A DNA stretch of 64,000 bases, taken from assembly GCA_945860915.1 (NCBI GenBank), contig CAMARR010000001.1, positions 186,001 to 250,000 on the forward strand, written 5' to 3'. Position numbers and translations under genes: made by a program. Shown piece by piece: positions 9,278 through 17,931 of the stretch (position 1 is the stretch's first letter; each line of letters starts with the position of its first letter). The notes below the pieces were generated by a model. It saw only the letters and a list, made by a program, of their open reading frames with translations, searched no databases and was not told where the DNA came from. This stretch comes from Candidatus Kuenenia stuttgartensis. Its GTDB lineage: Bacteria > Planctomycetota > GCA-002687715 > CAIWVZ01.

Positions 9278-10189
9278 CTATCTCTTCGAGCGACCTATCC
9301 GTGCTCGACATTCGACAAGCAGGGCAAGTCCTTCCTTGAACTCTGCTGTGAGCATGTTGTGGAGCGGTCCGGAGGCGCCCGTGAGTTCCCCCCACAGTTT
9401 CTCTACAGCACCTAGATCGTCCATCGCATCATCGCATAACTTTTGAAAGGTCTTGATCGCCGAACGGCGTTGACGCGCGGCCAACCTTGCTTCCGCCTCA
9501 AGTTTCTCAGTCGGAATTCGGCTAGACAGAATTCGAATCCCGTAGATTTTTGCAGAATCTTCCTCGATGTAAGGTGATGCGAAACAGATTGTCTCGACGG
9601 AGCGCGAGTCCAATTCCGACATCTTCATCGCCAAAGTGACTCGCGATGGAGTAACCCCTTGGAGTGCGCTTGCGACGATCGCGGGACTCGTCGTGGTTAG
9701 ATTCCAAGGCAAACCATCTTTGTCAACACTCGTGATCAGTAACTCTTCATCGAAAGTCATTGACTGTCCAAGGCTCGGCACCAAGCGAACATCTCCTGAT
9801 GGGGCTACGACAAGCGCCCCCTTAAGACTGTAGGTCACAGCAACTGATTGCATCCGACCTTCGAATGCGAAGTCGATCGTCCCCTCATTTTTTCCGTACG
9901 ACATCTCGCCTATGTGGAACCCGATTTCCACATCAGACGGCGCCATGCCTTCGATTGGGCTGACAGAGATCCAAGGCGATGTAGTCCTAGCGGTCCATCG
10001 AATTTTTGCGTCCGCTGGTTCGCATCCGATCCGGATTCGTGAATCGAGTGGCGGTGACGGGCTTGAGCCCAGCGTTCCCTCAAAGAAACGCGCTTTCTCG
10101 ATAACAAGTTGATTCGCACCACACCCAGCCCCACAAGCGGCCTGCAGTGCGAAGGCGCACGCGAGACTGATCCTTGGCGACATCGGCAT
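9278..10189 (-). CDS. Putative exported protein with BACON/Ig-like segment
   Basis: From ATG 10189 the 303-residue product starts with a signal sequence (RISLACAFALQAACGAGC). The two Cys near the cleavage point could make it a lipoprotein, although the lipobox is imperfect. The middle contains WISVSPIEGMAPSDVEI and a second similar stretch (LQGVTPSRVTLAM), typical of beta-sandwich repeats that follow an S-P-x-x-G pattern. The C-terminal 90 residues are helical and charged. No enzyme motif is visible. The start is uncertain: ATG 10183 is two codons later, and an upstream in-frame start at 10255 would bury the signal peptide. It is divergent from the serine hydrolase at 10404. Confidence 0.6.
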   Translation of the reverse strand: MPMSPRISLACAFALQAACGAGCGANQLVIEKARFFEGTLGSSPSPPLDSRIRIGCEPADAKIRWTARTTSPWISVSPIEGMAPSDVEIGFHIGEMSYGKNEGTIDFAFEGRMQSVAVTYSLKGALVVAPSGDVRLVPSLGQSMTFDEELLITSVDKDGLPWNLTTTSPAIVASALQGVTPSRVTLAMKMSELDSRSVETICFASPYIEEDSAKIYGIRILSSRIPTEKLEAEARLAARQRRSAIKTFQKLCDDAMDDLGAVEKLWGELTGASGPLHNMLTAEFKEGLALLVECRARIGRSKR

Positions 10190-10386
10190 TGCTTGAGTAG
10201 TGTAATCACTGCGGTGAAGATCGAGAACGAATTTTTGAAGCGCTGTAAATGCCACGCACTGCCATGATCCCTCGTATGCAGATCCTCGATGCGGTCAACT
10301 GGTCCCAAGGAGCAATCTGATCCAACGCAGAAGCTTCCATGTGTCATTCGAGATCCGCAATCGCGCTCATCCCATTTTAAGAATTT

Positions 10387-10392
10387 TATACT
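10387..10392 (+). promoter_or_regulatory. Candidate -10 box (TATACT) for the serine hydrolase
   Basis: TATACT ends 11 bases before the ATG at 10404. If used, transcription begins only 4-5 bases upstream of the start codon, which would explain the absence of a ribosome-binding site. No convincing -35 box is seen. Confidence 0.4.
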
Positions 10393-10403
10393 ACAATCTG
10401 ACG

Positions 10404-11603
10404 ATGAAGTTGAGGCCGGATCGCGTGCTCCGTTCGTATTTCCTCAGCATTGCCATCGGCCTTTGGTCTTCCACATTTCTCATAGCCCAGCATCCGTCAT
10501 CCGACTTAGCTCCGACAACGAGAGCGCAATCACGAGTCGCAGCCACGACACTGTTGAGTGAGGTCACCACCGCTGTCAAGACTGCGATCGACTCCGGAAA
10601 CACGCCAGGTGTCGTAGTTCAAATCGGCAGGGGTGACAAAACCATGCTGTGTCAGGCTTGGGGCGAACGCAGCATCGAACCTCGCCGACTTCCGATGCAG
10701 AAGTTGACTCGATTTGATTGCGCTTCATTGACTAAACCGGTGGCTACCGCGACGAGTGTCTTGAAGCTGGTCGAAGCGGGACGCGTCAGTCTCGATGATC
10801 CCGTCGTGAAGTACCTTCCGGAACTGAGCTCGCATGGAAAGGATCGAATCACGGTCCGCCAGTTGATGCAACATCGCGCGGGTTTGATCGCCGACAATCC
10901 ACTGTCGGACTACAAGGACGGAACAAAGATCGCATGGGAACGCATATGCGCGCTGCACCTTAAGTCCATTCCAGGGGCGAAGGTCGTATACAGTGATGTG
11001 GGCTACATTGTTCTTGGGATGCTAGTGGAACGTGTTGACGGTCGCACGCTCGATCGTTATTCGACGGAAGAGATTTTCGCACCTCTCGGAATGACCAACA
11101 CCGGATTTCTGCCGGCCCCACCTCTCTATGCCGAGTGTGCTGCCACCGAGAAGCGCGACGGCGAAATGCTCCAAGGAAGGGTGCACGATCCACGAGCACA
11201 CCTTCTTGGTGGCGTCGCTGGCCATGCAGGGCTTTTTTCAACAGCAGACGATCTCGCGGTGTGGTGCCGCATGATCCTCGGCAAGGGTGCAGTCGCCGAC
11301 GTGCGCGTTTTAAAACCGGAAGTTGCAGAGTTGTTTCTTAAGGAGGTTGCACTAGAGGACGGATCCGTCAAAAGGACCATCGCCCTCGATGCCGATCCTA
11401 AGAATGCCGCGCGGGGTGACCTCTTCTCTGCAGGCAAGAGCTTTGGTCATACGGGATTTACTGGGACTTCTCTCTGGCTAGATCCAGCGACTAAGGGATA
11501 CGTTGTTGTCCTGTCGAGCCGCCTACATCCCGACGGGAAAGGCGATGCGAAGGAGCTCCGACGTTCCGTCGCGAATGCCGCGGCGGCCGCCATAGGTCGA
11601 TAA
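10404..11603 (+). CDS. Serine hydrolase of the beta-lactamase/penicillin-binding family
   Basis: This 399-residue exported protein has a basic N-terminus and hydrophobic stretch (SYFLSIAIGLWSSTFLIAQ). The class C beta-lactamase/DD-peptidase fold motifs are present: S-x-x-K in CASLTKP (nucleophile Ser and general base Lys), Y-S-D in place of Y-x-N (VYSDVGY), and H-T-G in place of K-T-G (FGHTGFTG). Such proteins hydrolyse esters, amides or peptidoglycan-like peptides; resistance to beta-lactams cannot be inferred. An in-frame ATG at 10341 would put extra residues before the signal peptide and is less likely. The gene converges on the dihydroorotase-type gene. Confidence 0.85.
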   Translation: MKLRPDRVLRSYFLSIAIGLWSSTFLIAQHPSSDLAPTTRAQSRVAATTLLSEVTTAVKTAIDSGNTPGVVVQIGRGDKTMLCQAWGERSIEPRRLPMQKLTRFDCASLTKPVATATSVLKLVEAGRVSLDDPVVKYLPELSSHGKDRITVRQLMQHRAGLIADNPLSDYKDGTKIAWERICALHLKSIPGAKVVYSDVGYIVLGMLVERVDGRTLDRYSTEEIFAPLGMTNTGFLPAPPLYAECAATEKRDGEMLQGRVHDPRAHLLGGVAGHAGLFSTADDLAVWCRMILGKGAVADVRVLKPEVAELFLKEVALEDGSVKRTIALDADPKNAARGDLFSAGKSFGHTGFTGTSLWLDPATKGYVVVLSSRLHPDGKGDAKELRRSVANAAAAAIGR

Positions 11604-11675
11604 GGTCTGCCGCAGCTAAGATGAAGTGGCACAAGGGTGCCGATGTTCGGGGCAACCTCCCTCGACAAGCCCGTG

Positions 11676-13007
11676 TCACACCCGCGCAGACAAGCGCTGC
11701 CCGGAAGGCGTGGCCAACCGAGGCAGCCCGGCCCCATCGAAAATGACGGTGCCAGCAAGAATCGTCGTGGCAACGCGCCCTCGGAGGGTGAGTCCTGTGA
11801 ATATCGAATGCCCGGTCTTTGACTGCAAGTCCGAGGGTGCCGAGCATGTCTCGACTGACGGATCAACGATCACAACGTCAGCGGCGGCGCCAACGGTAAG
11901 CCGCCCACGATCGAGGCCAAATGCCTGTGCTGGTCCGTCGCAAAGAAGGCGCCCAACATCCTCGTAGTTGAGCGCGCCTCGGGCTGCGAGCTCAAGTAGC
12001 GCCGGCAGCTGGTGCTGAATGCCCGGAATGCCGGACGGAATCGCGAGAAAGTTCTTGGACTTCTCTTCGAGGGTATGGGGCGCATGGTCGGAATGAACGT
12101 GGTCGATGGCCCCCGACTTGACCGCGGCTAGGAGTTGCTCGCGATCCTCGGCAAACTTGATCGGAGGATTCACCTTCCAAAAGCCACCGCCAGCGATGAC
12201 ATCATCGTCCGTGAATAGCAGGTAGTGGGCACACGTGGCACCAGAAACGGGAAGACCGTCCTCCTTCGCTTGCTTCACCAACGTCGCCGCGCGACCCGTC
12301 GATATATGTGGGATGTTGAGTGGCACGCGATATTCACGGCAAAGCTCAATGGCTTCGGCAACTGCCACCCATTCCGCAACGCGGGGACGCGATTTCACGT
12401 GGGATGAGATGTGATCCGGGAGGCCTTCCTTCGCCACCTGAACGATTGCATCAGACTCGGCATGAATCGTGAAGACTCGCCCGAGCCCCTTGATCGCAGC
12501 GAAGGCCTTCGAAAGATCGCCTAAGTCCGTCACCGTTAGCGGGCCGACCGACTTGGTCATGAACGCCTTGAAGGCGACGACGCGATCAGCCATCCCTGCA
12601 AGCTTGTCAAGATTCTGGACGCCTACCGACCCATAGATTCCATAGTTCACGTGGGCCTTTGAGGCGATGGCCGCGTGCTTCTCGTCCGCTACGGTGGCAT
12701 CCGTCGTGAGCGGAACGTTGTTTTGGATATCGAGGACTGTCGTGACACCTCCGGCAGCTGCCGCCCGTGTTCCCGATTCGAAGTCCTCTTTATCTGTCCG
12801 GCCCGGATCTCGGAAATGCACGTGGGTGTCGATCGTCCCCGGAAACACAAGCTTTCCGGCTGCATTGATCGACGTGCCCTGCGCGTGCGTTCTCATTGGC
12901 AATGCCGACATCGCCGCGACTCTCCCAGCGAGGACTCCGACATTTAGTGAGGCAAATCGCCCATCCACGTATACCCGCCCGCCGTCAATCACCAAATCAA
13001 ATTCCAT
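11676..13007 (-). CDS. Dihydroorotase-type cyclic amidohydrolase
   Basis: This 443-residue enzyme belongs to the dihydroorotase/allantoinase branch of the amidohydrolase superfamily. The binuclear metal site is recognisable: H-V-H in TIDTHVHFRDPG, the likely carboxylated Lys in VAFKAFM, His in FTIHAESD, His in PHIST and Asp in HSDHAPHT. The last motif plus the preceding VNPPIK segment fits dihydroorotase, which closes carbamoyl-aspartate to dihydroorotate in pyrimidine synthesis. Allantoinase or hydantoinase activity is not excluded, because the usual MPN after strand 2 is replaced by IQNN. It is the last gene of a long leftward chain, five bases after tyrS; cmk in the same chain supports a pyrimidine role. 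Confidence 0.85.
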   Translation of the reverse strand: MEFDLVIDGGRVYVDGRFASLNVGVLAGRVAAMSALPMRTHAQGTSINAAGKLVFPGTIDTHVHFRDPGRTDKEDFESGTRAAAAGGVTTVLDIQNNVPLTTDATVADEKHAAIASKAHVNYGIYGSVGVQNLDKLAGMADRVVAFKAFMTKSVGPLTVTDLGDLSKAFAAIKGLGRVFTIHAESDAIVQVAKEGLPDHISSHVKSRPRVAEWVAVAEAIELCREYRVPLNIPHISTGRAATLVKQAKEDGLPVSGATCAHYLLFTDDDVIAGGGFWKVNPPIKFAEDREQLLAAVKSGAIDHVHSDHAPHTLEEKSKNFLAIPSGIPGIQHQLPALLELAARGALNYEDVGRLLCDGPAQAFGLDRGRLTVGAAADVVIVDPSVETCSAPSDLQSKTGHSIFTGLTLRGRVATTILAGTVIFDGAGLPRLATPSGQRLSARV

Positions 13008-13012
13008 ATGAG

Positions 13013-14254
13013 CTACCCACCCAGAACGAGTTTGCCGAAGTGGAGCTTGCCAGCACGAAGAACGTCGCCTGTCTTTACCGCGACGACGGCGGCCGGATCG
13101 GTGATCTTCTCAGCGTTGAGGCTAATGCCTCCCTGAGCAATGAGTCGGCGCGCTTCGGACTTTGATTTTAGGTGGCCGAGAAGCATCGTCAGGTCAAGGA
13201 TCGCGGCGACGCCGCCATCTTTGACGATATCCGCAGGGACGTCGATGCTCCGAATGTCATCGGGAACTTCCTTATTCGAGAAGACCTTTCGGAAACGATC
13301 CACAGCAGCATCCGCCGCGGGAGAGCCGTGGTACTTCTCGACAAGAGTCCTAGCTAACGCAACTTTGGCATCACGCGGATGGCCAGCGATCAGGTTCTTG
13401 ACCACATCGACTGGAACCTCTGTCAGCAACGTGAACCATTGCTCGACGTGAGCGTCAGGAAGACTCATGGCCTTGCCAAACATGTCATCAGGAGGCTCGT
13501 CAATGCCAATGGTGTTGCCATAGGACTTAGACATCTTGCGGACGCCGTCCAAGCCGACCAGCAGCGGCAGGGTCATGCATACTTGGGCTTCCTGTCCCGC
13601 GGCGACCTGAAGATCGCGGCCGACAAGAAGGTTAAAAAGTTGTTCGTTCCCGCCGAGTTCGATATCTGACTTGATCTCAACAGAATCGTGTCCTTGCAAG
13701 AGTGGGTACACAATCTCATGCAAATGGATCGGGACACCCTCCTTGAAGCGCTTGGCAAAGTCCTCTCGCTCGAGGACCTGAGCAACGGTTGTGTGAGAAA
13801 GAAGTTCGATCATCCCGCCAAACCCGAGATTCTTGAGCCACTGGCCGTTCCATCGAACCTCAAGTTTCGGAACATCGAGGACCTTGGAAACTTGCTCTAA
13901 ATATGAACTTGCATTGCGCTGGACGTCTTCATGAGTCAACTGAGGGCGCGTTGCGTTGCGGCCCGTGGGGTCCCCGACCATAGCTGTTGCGTCACCAATG
14001 ATCAGCACCGCTTGGTGACCTTGATCCTGAAACGCGCGCATACGGCCGAGGACGACCGTGAACCCAAGGTGCAGAAGCGTGGCTGTCGGATCGACGCCGA
14101 GCTTCACGCGCAAAGGACGACGGGTCAATACCGAGCGAGTGAGCTTCTTTCTGAGTTCGACCTCAGAAACCAGCGTGATGCACCCGCGCGTCAAAATAGC
14201 AAGCTGTCGGTCAACTTCACCGACAACGGTTGGGTCCAAGGCCGGGTCGGTCAT
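13013..14254 (-). CDS. tyrS: Tyrosyl-tRNA synthetase
   Basis: This 413-residue class I synthetase charges tRNA-Tyr. It shows an HIGH-like motif (LLHLGFTV), the KMSKS loop (VRKMSKSYGN) and a C-terminal S4 RNA-binding domain (from about residue 350, SEARRLIAQGGISLN). Layout and sequence fit the TyrZ/TyrRS-II-like bacterial type. Start at ATG 14254 is chosen because AAGGA precedes it by eight bases, and its ATG overlaps the stop of the upstream lipoprotein gene as ATGA, suggesting translational coupling. An in-frame start 11 codons earlier lies inside that gene. Confidence 0.95.
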   Translation of the reverse strand: MTDPALDPTVVGEVDRQLAILTRGCITLVSEVELRKKLTRSVLTRRPLRVKLGVDPTATLLHLGFTVVLGRMRAFQDQGHQAVLIIGDATAMVGDPTGRNATRPQLTHEDVQRNASSYLEQVSKVLDVPKLEVRWNGQWLKNLGFGGMIELLSHTTVAQVLEREDFAKRFKEGVPIHLHEIVYPLLQGHDSVEIKSDIELGGNEQLFNLLVGRDLQVAAGQEAQVCMTLPLLVGLDGVRKMSKSYGNTIGIDEPPDDMFGKAMSLPDAHVEQWFTLLTEVPVDVVKNLIAGHPRDAKVALARTLVEKYHGSPAADAAVDRFRKVFSNKEVPDDIRSIDVPADIVKDGGVAAILDLTMLLGHLKSKSEARRLIAQGGISLNAEKITDPAAVVAVKTGDVLRAGKLHFGKLVLGG

Positions 14255-15327
14255 GGTCCGAATCCTTCTGCGAGTCGCTTGAGCCACACGTCTGGGTCAG
14301 CGGGAATATCGAGTCCCGTTACCAAGCGCAGCCCGACGCAGGCTGCAATGCGAACTCGAAAGCTCGGTCCGTCGCTGCCCTGCGCCCGGATCACATCGCC
14401 TAACAGGTCGCGAGCTTTGGGTCGGTCAACGTCAGCAACCAAAGCAGAACACAGAGGAATATGAACGGCGCTGTGTTTGCCAATGGCATCCCGCAGGCGC
14501 TCTAGCGGACGATCCGCAAGGTGCTCCCAGTTCCGCGGGAACGCGTCGAGCGTTGTCGGACGGAGTTTGATGCCGCCTGGCATGGACTCCCCTGCCATTT
14601 CGAGCCTCGAGGGCCAAAGGGTTGCGGAGATCGTGAACCTTCGGAGCGCGAGCGATGTCAGATCACGGTCGCTTGTCGTAAACGGGACCTTGAATGACTT
14701 ACGGCCACCTGGTGCAAGAATGATGTCTTCGCCAACTTCCACAACCTGAGTCCTGCGGTCCTCGACCCGCCCTCCATCGGCGGCTACTTCCACGCAGGAG
14801 AGCTCTAGGTGAAGCGCCGATGGGGTTGCCCCCGGAGCTGTTGCAAGAATTTTCAGGTCGCGGCCTGAGAGATTGACGAACAGGATCTCGACCGTCACGT
14901 CGGAGCCGATAGTGACGCGCGTGGGGTCAACACGGACGAACCCATCGAGTACTAGGGTTTGCAGCAAGTTGCGTCGGGCAACAAAGCGGTGCGCTTCCAA
15001 ACTGCGGCGTTCATCGCTTGTAATTGACTTCGCCAACCAGAGGTCAGCGGCGGCCAAGACTCCCTGCCAGTCCCCCTTCGACGCCATTTCGTCGATCTCC
15101 TCCAGTACCTGGGTGACCTCACTTCTAGTCACGATGGGCTCGGGTGCCGAGCGAGGCACAACCAAACGCGATGAAGGCCCGTCCGGTCGACTTTCTGTCG
15201 CGCCGAGCGGGCCTCCACGATCGTCCGGGGTGCTCTCACATGATGCGAGAGCCACCCCGACGAGAAGGAGCAGGCAGGCGCGGATTGCGACTGCCCTTCC
15301 TGAACTAGCCTTCCGAAGGTTCGGCAT
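14251..15327 (-). CDS. Putative lipoprotein, function unknown
   Basis: The 358-residue product starts with a basic region, a hydrophobic core and the lipobox LASC, so it is probably a lipid-anchored periplasmic protein. A helical segment (about 75-130, EVTQVLEEIDEMASKGDWQGVLAAA) is followed by a beta-rich region (VTVEILFVNLSGRDLKIL) like an Ig-type domain, and a helical C-terminus. I recognise no named family. ATG 15327 is preferred because it places the signal peptide at the N-terminus; it lies inside the 3' end of rpsA, overlapping by 23 bases. The gene end overlaps tyrS. Unusual neighbours for a lipoprotein: ribosomal protein S1 before and TyrRS after. Confidence 0.7.
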   Translation of the reverse strand: MPNLRKASSGRAVAIRACLLLLVGVALASCESTPDDRGGPLGATESRPDGPSSRLVVPRSAPEPIVTRSEVTQVLEEIDEMASKGDWQGVLAAADLWLAKSITSDERRSLEAHRFVARRNLLQTLVLDGFVRVDPTRVTIGSDVTVEILFVNLSGRDLKILATAPGATPSALHLELSCVEVAADGGRVEDRRTQVVEVGEDIILAPGGRKSFKVPFTTSDRDLTSLALRRFTISATLWPSRLEMAGESMPGGIKLRPTTLDAFPRNWEHLADRPLERLRDAIGKHSAVHIPLCSALVADVDRPKARDLLGDVIRAQGSDGPSFRVRIAACVGLRLVTGLDIPADPDVWLKRLAEGFGP

Positions 15328-17074
15328 CGCCTGCCGGAGCTTCCGAATCGGACGCATCGCCCGACTCATCTGAATCCGTCGTCTCAACCGCATCGACTGG
15401 CTCCGCCGACTTCGGAGGACGAGGCGCAGCCTCCGTCACTTCGAGCAACGTAAGTCCGATCTTGCGCTCTTCCGGATTGACGCGAATGACCTTGACCTTC
15501 ACCTTGTCGCCGACCGAAACGACTTCTTCGGGGTTGTTGACCTTCGTCTCGGACAGTTCCGAGATGTGGAGCAACCCTTCGAGGTCGTTCTCGAGCTCGA
15601 CAAACACGCCGAAGTTCGTGATCTTGGTGACCACACCATCAAGGTCTGCGCCGACGAGATACTTATTCGGGATTTCCGACTCCCACGGGTCTTCCGAGAG
15701 CTGCTTGAGGCCGAGGGCCACACGCTTCTTCTCTTGGTCAACCTGCAAGACGATGGCCTCGACCGTGTCGCCCTTCTTGAGGAGCTCCGACGGATGCGCG
15801 ACCTTCTTCGTCCACGACATATCGGAGACGTGAAGCAAGCCGTCGATTCCCTCTTCGATTTCGACGAACGCGCCGAAGTTCGTGAGGTTGCGGACCTTGC
15901 CACGGATGATCGTTCCGACCGGGTACTTGGTCTCGACGACATCCCATGGATTCTCCTCGACTTGCTTCATGCCAAGAGAGATCTCTTGCTTCTGCGCATT
16001 GACGTTGAGGACCACCACGTCGACGACTTGAGCCGGCTGTACGAGCTCGGACGGGTGATTGACGCGACGAGTCCAAGACATCTCCGAGATGTGGACGAGG
16101 CCTTCGACACCCTCTTCGAGTTTGACGAATGCACCGTAGGACATCACGTTGACGATTTCGCCCTGGAGCTTCATGCCGGTCGTGTAACGGGCTTCGATGT
16201 TCTCCCACGGAGACGACGTCTTCTGCTTCAAGCCCAGCGCAATGCGCTCGGCATCGCGGTCGAACTTGAGGACCTTGACGTCGATCTGATCGTCGATTGC
16301 CAGCATCTCGGACGGATGGTTGATGCGGCCCCATGACATGTCTGTGATGTGCAGCAAGCCATCGATGCCACCGAGGTCGATGAACGCGCCGAAGTCGGCG
16401 ATGTTCTTGACCGTTCCGCGACGGACTTGGCCCTCGATGAGCGTGTCGAGGAGATCCTTCTTGCGTGTCTCGCGGCTCTCTTCGAGCATCTTCCGGCGCG
16501 AGATGACGATGTTCATGCGCGCCTCATCGATCTTGATGATGCGAGCTTCGACTTCCTTGCCGATGTACTGAGACACGTCGCTTGCACGACGAATTTCGAT
16601 CTGCGAGGCCGGCAAGAAGACCGGAATTCCGATATCGACGAGGAGTCCACCCTTGATCTTGCGGGTGCACATGCCCTTGACGAGGTCGCCTTCCTTGTGG
16701 GTTGCGATGATCCGCTCCCAACCACGAATGCGGTCGGCACGGCGCTTCGAAATCTCAACCGACGAGGCGTCCAGCGCAACTTCGTCGACGTGGACTTCAA
16801 CTTCATCTCCGACCTTCGGTGCGCCTTCCGGGAACTCCGAAAGATCCACCAATCCGTCGGCCTTGGCTCCGATGTCGATCGCCACCGAATCACGGTCAAT
16901 GCGAACGACGCGGCCCTTGACAATTCCACCGATTTTCGGGGTGCCTTCGCGTGAGGCGTCAATGGCTACTGCCATGTCCCCTTCGCCTGCCATCGCCGCC
17001 TCGAGAAGTCTCTCGATATCGTCAGTGGGCGGTGAGTACTTCTTTACGGCCTGGCGTGAATTCCTACTTGTCAT
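15305..17074 (-). CDS. rpsA: 30S ribosomal protein S1
   Basis: This 589-residue protein has six S1 (OB-fold) RNA-binding domains. The last four carry clear repeats of the form FGAF(I/V)xL..G(I/V)(D/E)GL(L/V)H(I/V)S(D/E)MSW, the first two are more diverged, as in other bacterial S1 proteins. S1 brings mRNA to the small subunit, especially messages with weak ribosome-binding sites. The acidic Asp/Glu/Ser-rich tail after residue 550 is typical. AAGGAT six bases before the ATG is a strong ribosome-binding site. It follows cmk, the classic cmk-rpsA order, and a perfect hairpin lies in the 131-base leader. Confidence 0.96.
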   Translation of the reverse strand: MTSRNSRQAVKKYSPPTDDIERLLEAAMAGEGDMAVAIDASREGTPKIGGIVKGRVVRIDRDSVAIDIGAKADGLVDLSEFPEGAPKVGDEVEVHVDEVALDASSVEISKRRADRIRGWERIIATHKEGDLVKGMCTRKIKGGLLVDIGIPVFLPASQIEIRRASDVSQYIGKEVEARIIKIDEARMNIVISRRKMLEESRETRKKDLLDTLIEGQVRRGTVKNIADFGAFIDLGGIDGLLHITDMSWGRINHPSEMLAIDDQIDVKVLKFDRDAERIALGLKQKTSSPWENIEARYTTGMKLQGEIVNVMSYGAFVKLEEGVEGLVHISEMSWTRRVNHPSELVQPAQVVDVVVLNVNAQKQEISLGMKQVEENPWDVVETKYPVGTIIRGKVRNLTNFGAFVEIEEGIDGLLHVSDMSWTKKVAHPSELLKKGDTVEAIVLQVDQEKKRVALGLKQLSEDPWESEIPNKYLVGADLDGVVTKITNFGVFVELENDLEGLLHISELSETKVNNPEEVVSVGDKVKVKVIRVNPEERKIGLTLLEVTEAAPRPPKSAEPVDAVETTDSDESGDASDSEAPAGDAEPSEG

Positions 17075-17129
17075 GTCGATCCTTCCACAGCACGCAAACG
17101 GTGCCGCGGCGGGGCCTTCGGACTGTTTT

Positions 17130-17152
17130 CAACATGCCGACACGGCATGTTG
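17130..17152 (-). promoter_or_regulatory. Perfect hairpin in the cmk-rpsA spacer
   Basis: CAACATGCCG (17130-17139) pairs perfectly with CGGCATGTTG (17143-17152) across a three-base loop, 55-78 bases before the rpsA ATG. No T-run follows on the reverse strand, so it is unlikely to be a full terminator. S1 is known to autoregulate through leader structure in gamma-proteobacteria; a similar role, RNA processing, or a protein operator are all possible. Confidence 0.5.
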
Positions 17153-17205
17153 CAGGTTGCGTCGACTTCGGGCCCGTGCCGTCGTGCGCTACCTCCCGCG
17201 GTTCT

Positions 17206-17856
17206 TTACGACCTAGGCGGGACCAGGTTGGACAGTCGAACCACCACCTCATCGATGGTGAGCCCGGACGTGTCCACAAGAATCTGATTCTCCGAACGTC
17301 GCAACGGCGCAGTTTCCCGAGTGGAATCTATCCGGTCCCGTTCGGCCATCCTCGTAACGAGTTCCGCTAGGCTGACTTCTTCGCCGGATAGGGCGAGTTC
17401 GGTCATGCGTCGCATCGCTCGCGTTTCCGGAGACGCATCCAAGTACACCTTGACCTCCGCCTGCGGAAAGATCACCGTGCCCATGTCGCGTCCCTCACAC
17501 ACTAGATCAGTACCGACTGCGCAAGCCCGCTGCAGCCCCTTGAGGGCCTCTCGAACTTCCGCGTGCGACGCCACCTCCGAAACGTTCGAAGTGACGCGTT
17601 CGGTACGAATCTCGGTTGTCACGTCACGTCCGTCGAGGAGAACAAGGTTCCCCTCCCCGAACGCAATCCCGAGCCCGTCGGCCAAGCGACCGAGCCCAAG
17701 ACCATCCTTCAACGAAAGCCCACGCTCAAGCGCTGCGAAAGTGACGCAGCGATAAAGCGCTCCTGAATCCAAGAAACGAAACGCGAGCCGCTCCGCCAAG
17801 CGGCGAGCGACCGTGCTCTTCCCAGATCCGGCAGGTCCGTCGATGGTGACGATCAA
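17206..17856 (-). CDS. cmk: Cytidylate kinase
   Basis: This kinase phosphorylates CMP/dCMP with ATP. The Walker A motif GPAGSGKST opens the protein, and the CMP-binding segments CEGRDMGTVIFP and RDRIDSTRETAPL are intact. I place the start at TTG 17856 (giving the canonical IVTIDGPAGSGKS beginning, 216 residues) because GGAGAGGAG precedes it by about eight bases. A longer frame from another TTG at 17925 would add 23 non-conserved residues. It sits 75 bases after lpxH and 131 bases before rpsA, the common bacterial pairing. Confidence 0.93.
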   Translation of the reverse strand: MIVTIDGPAGSGKSTVARRLAERLAFRFLDSGALYRCVTFAALERGLSLKDGLGLGRLADGLGIAFGEGNLVLLDGRDVTTEIRTERVTSNVSEVASHAEVREALKGLQRACAVGTDLVCEGRDMGTVIFPQAEVKVYLDASPETRAMRRMTELALSGEEVSLAELVTRMAERDRIDSTRETAPLRRSENQILVDTSGLTIDEVVVRLSNLVPPRS

Positions 17857-17931
17857 AACGTCTTCGCTCCTCTCCTTCAAGAGATTCGAAGAGGCGGAAG
17901 ATAACGCACCCCCCTCCAGCCGCAAAGGGGG

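Noticed and set aside
11627-11640. GGCAC-AAGG-GTGCC stem between the convergent serine hydrolase and dihydroorotase-type genes
   Set aside because: The stem is five base pairs without a T-run on either strand, too weak to call a terminator.
15566-16954. Two long forward frames antisense to rpsA
   Set aside because: The reverse strand encodes unmistakable S1 domains; the forward products (Asp/Leu/Arg-rich) are codon-bias mirrors.
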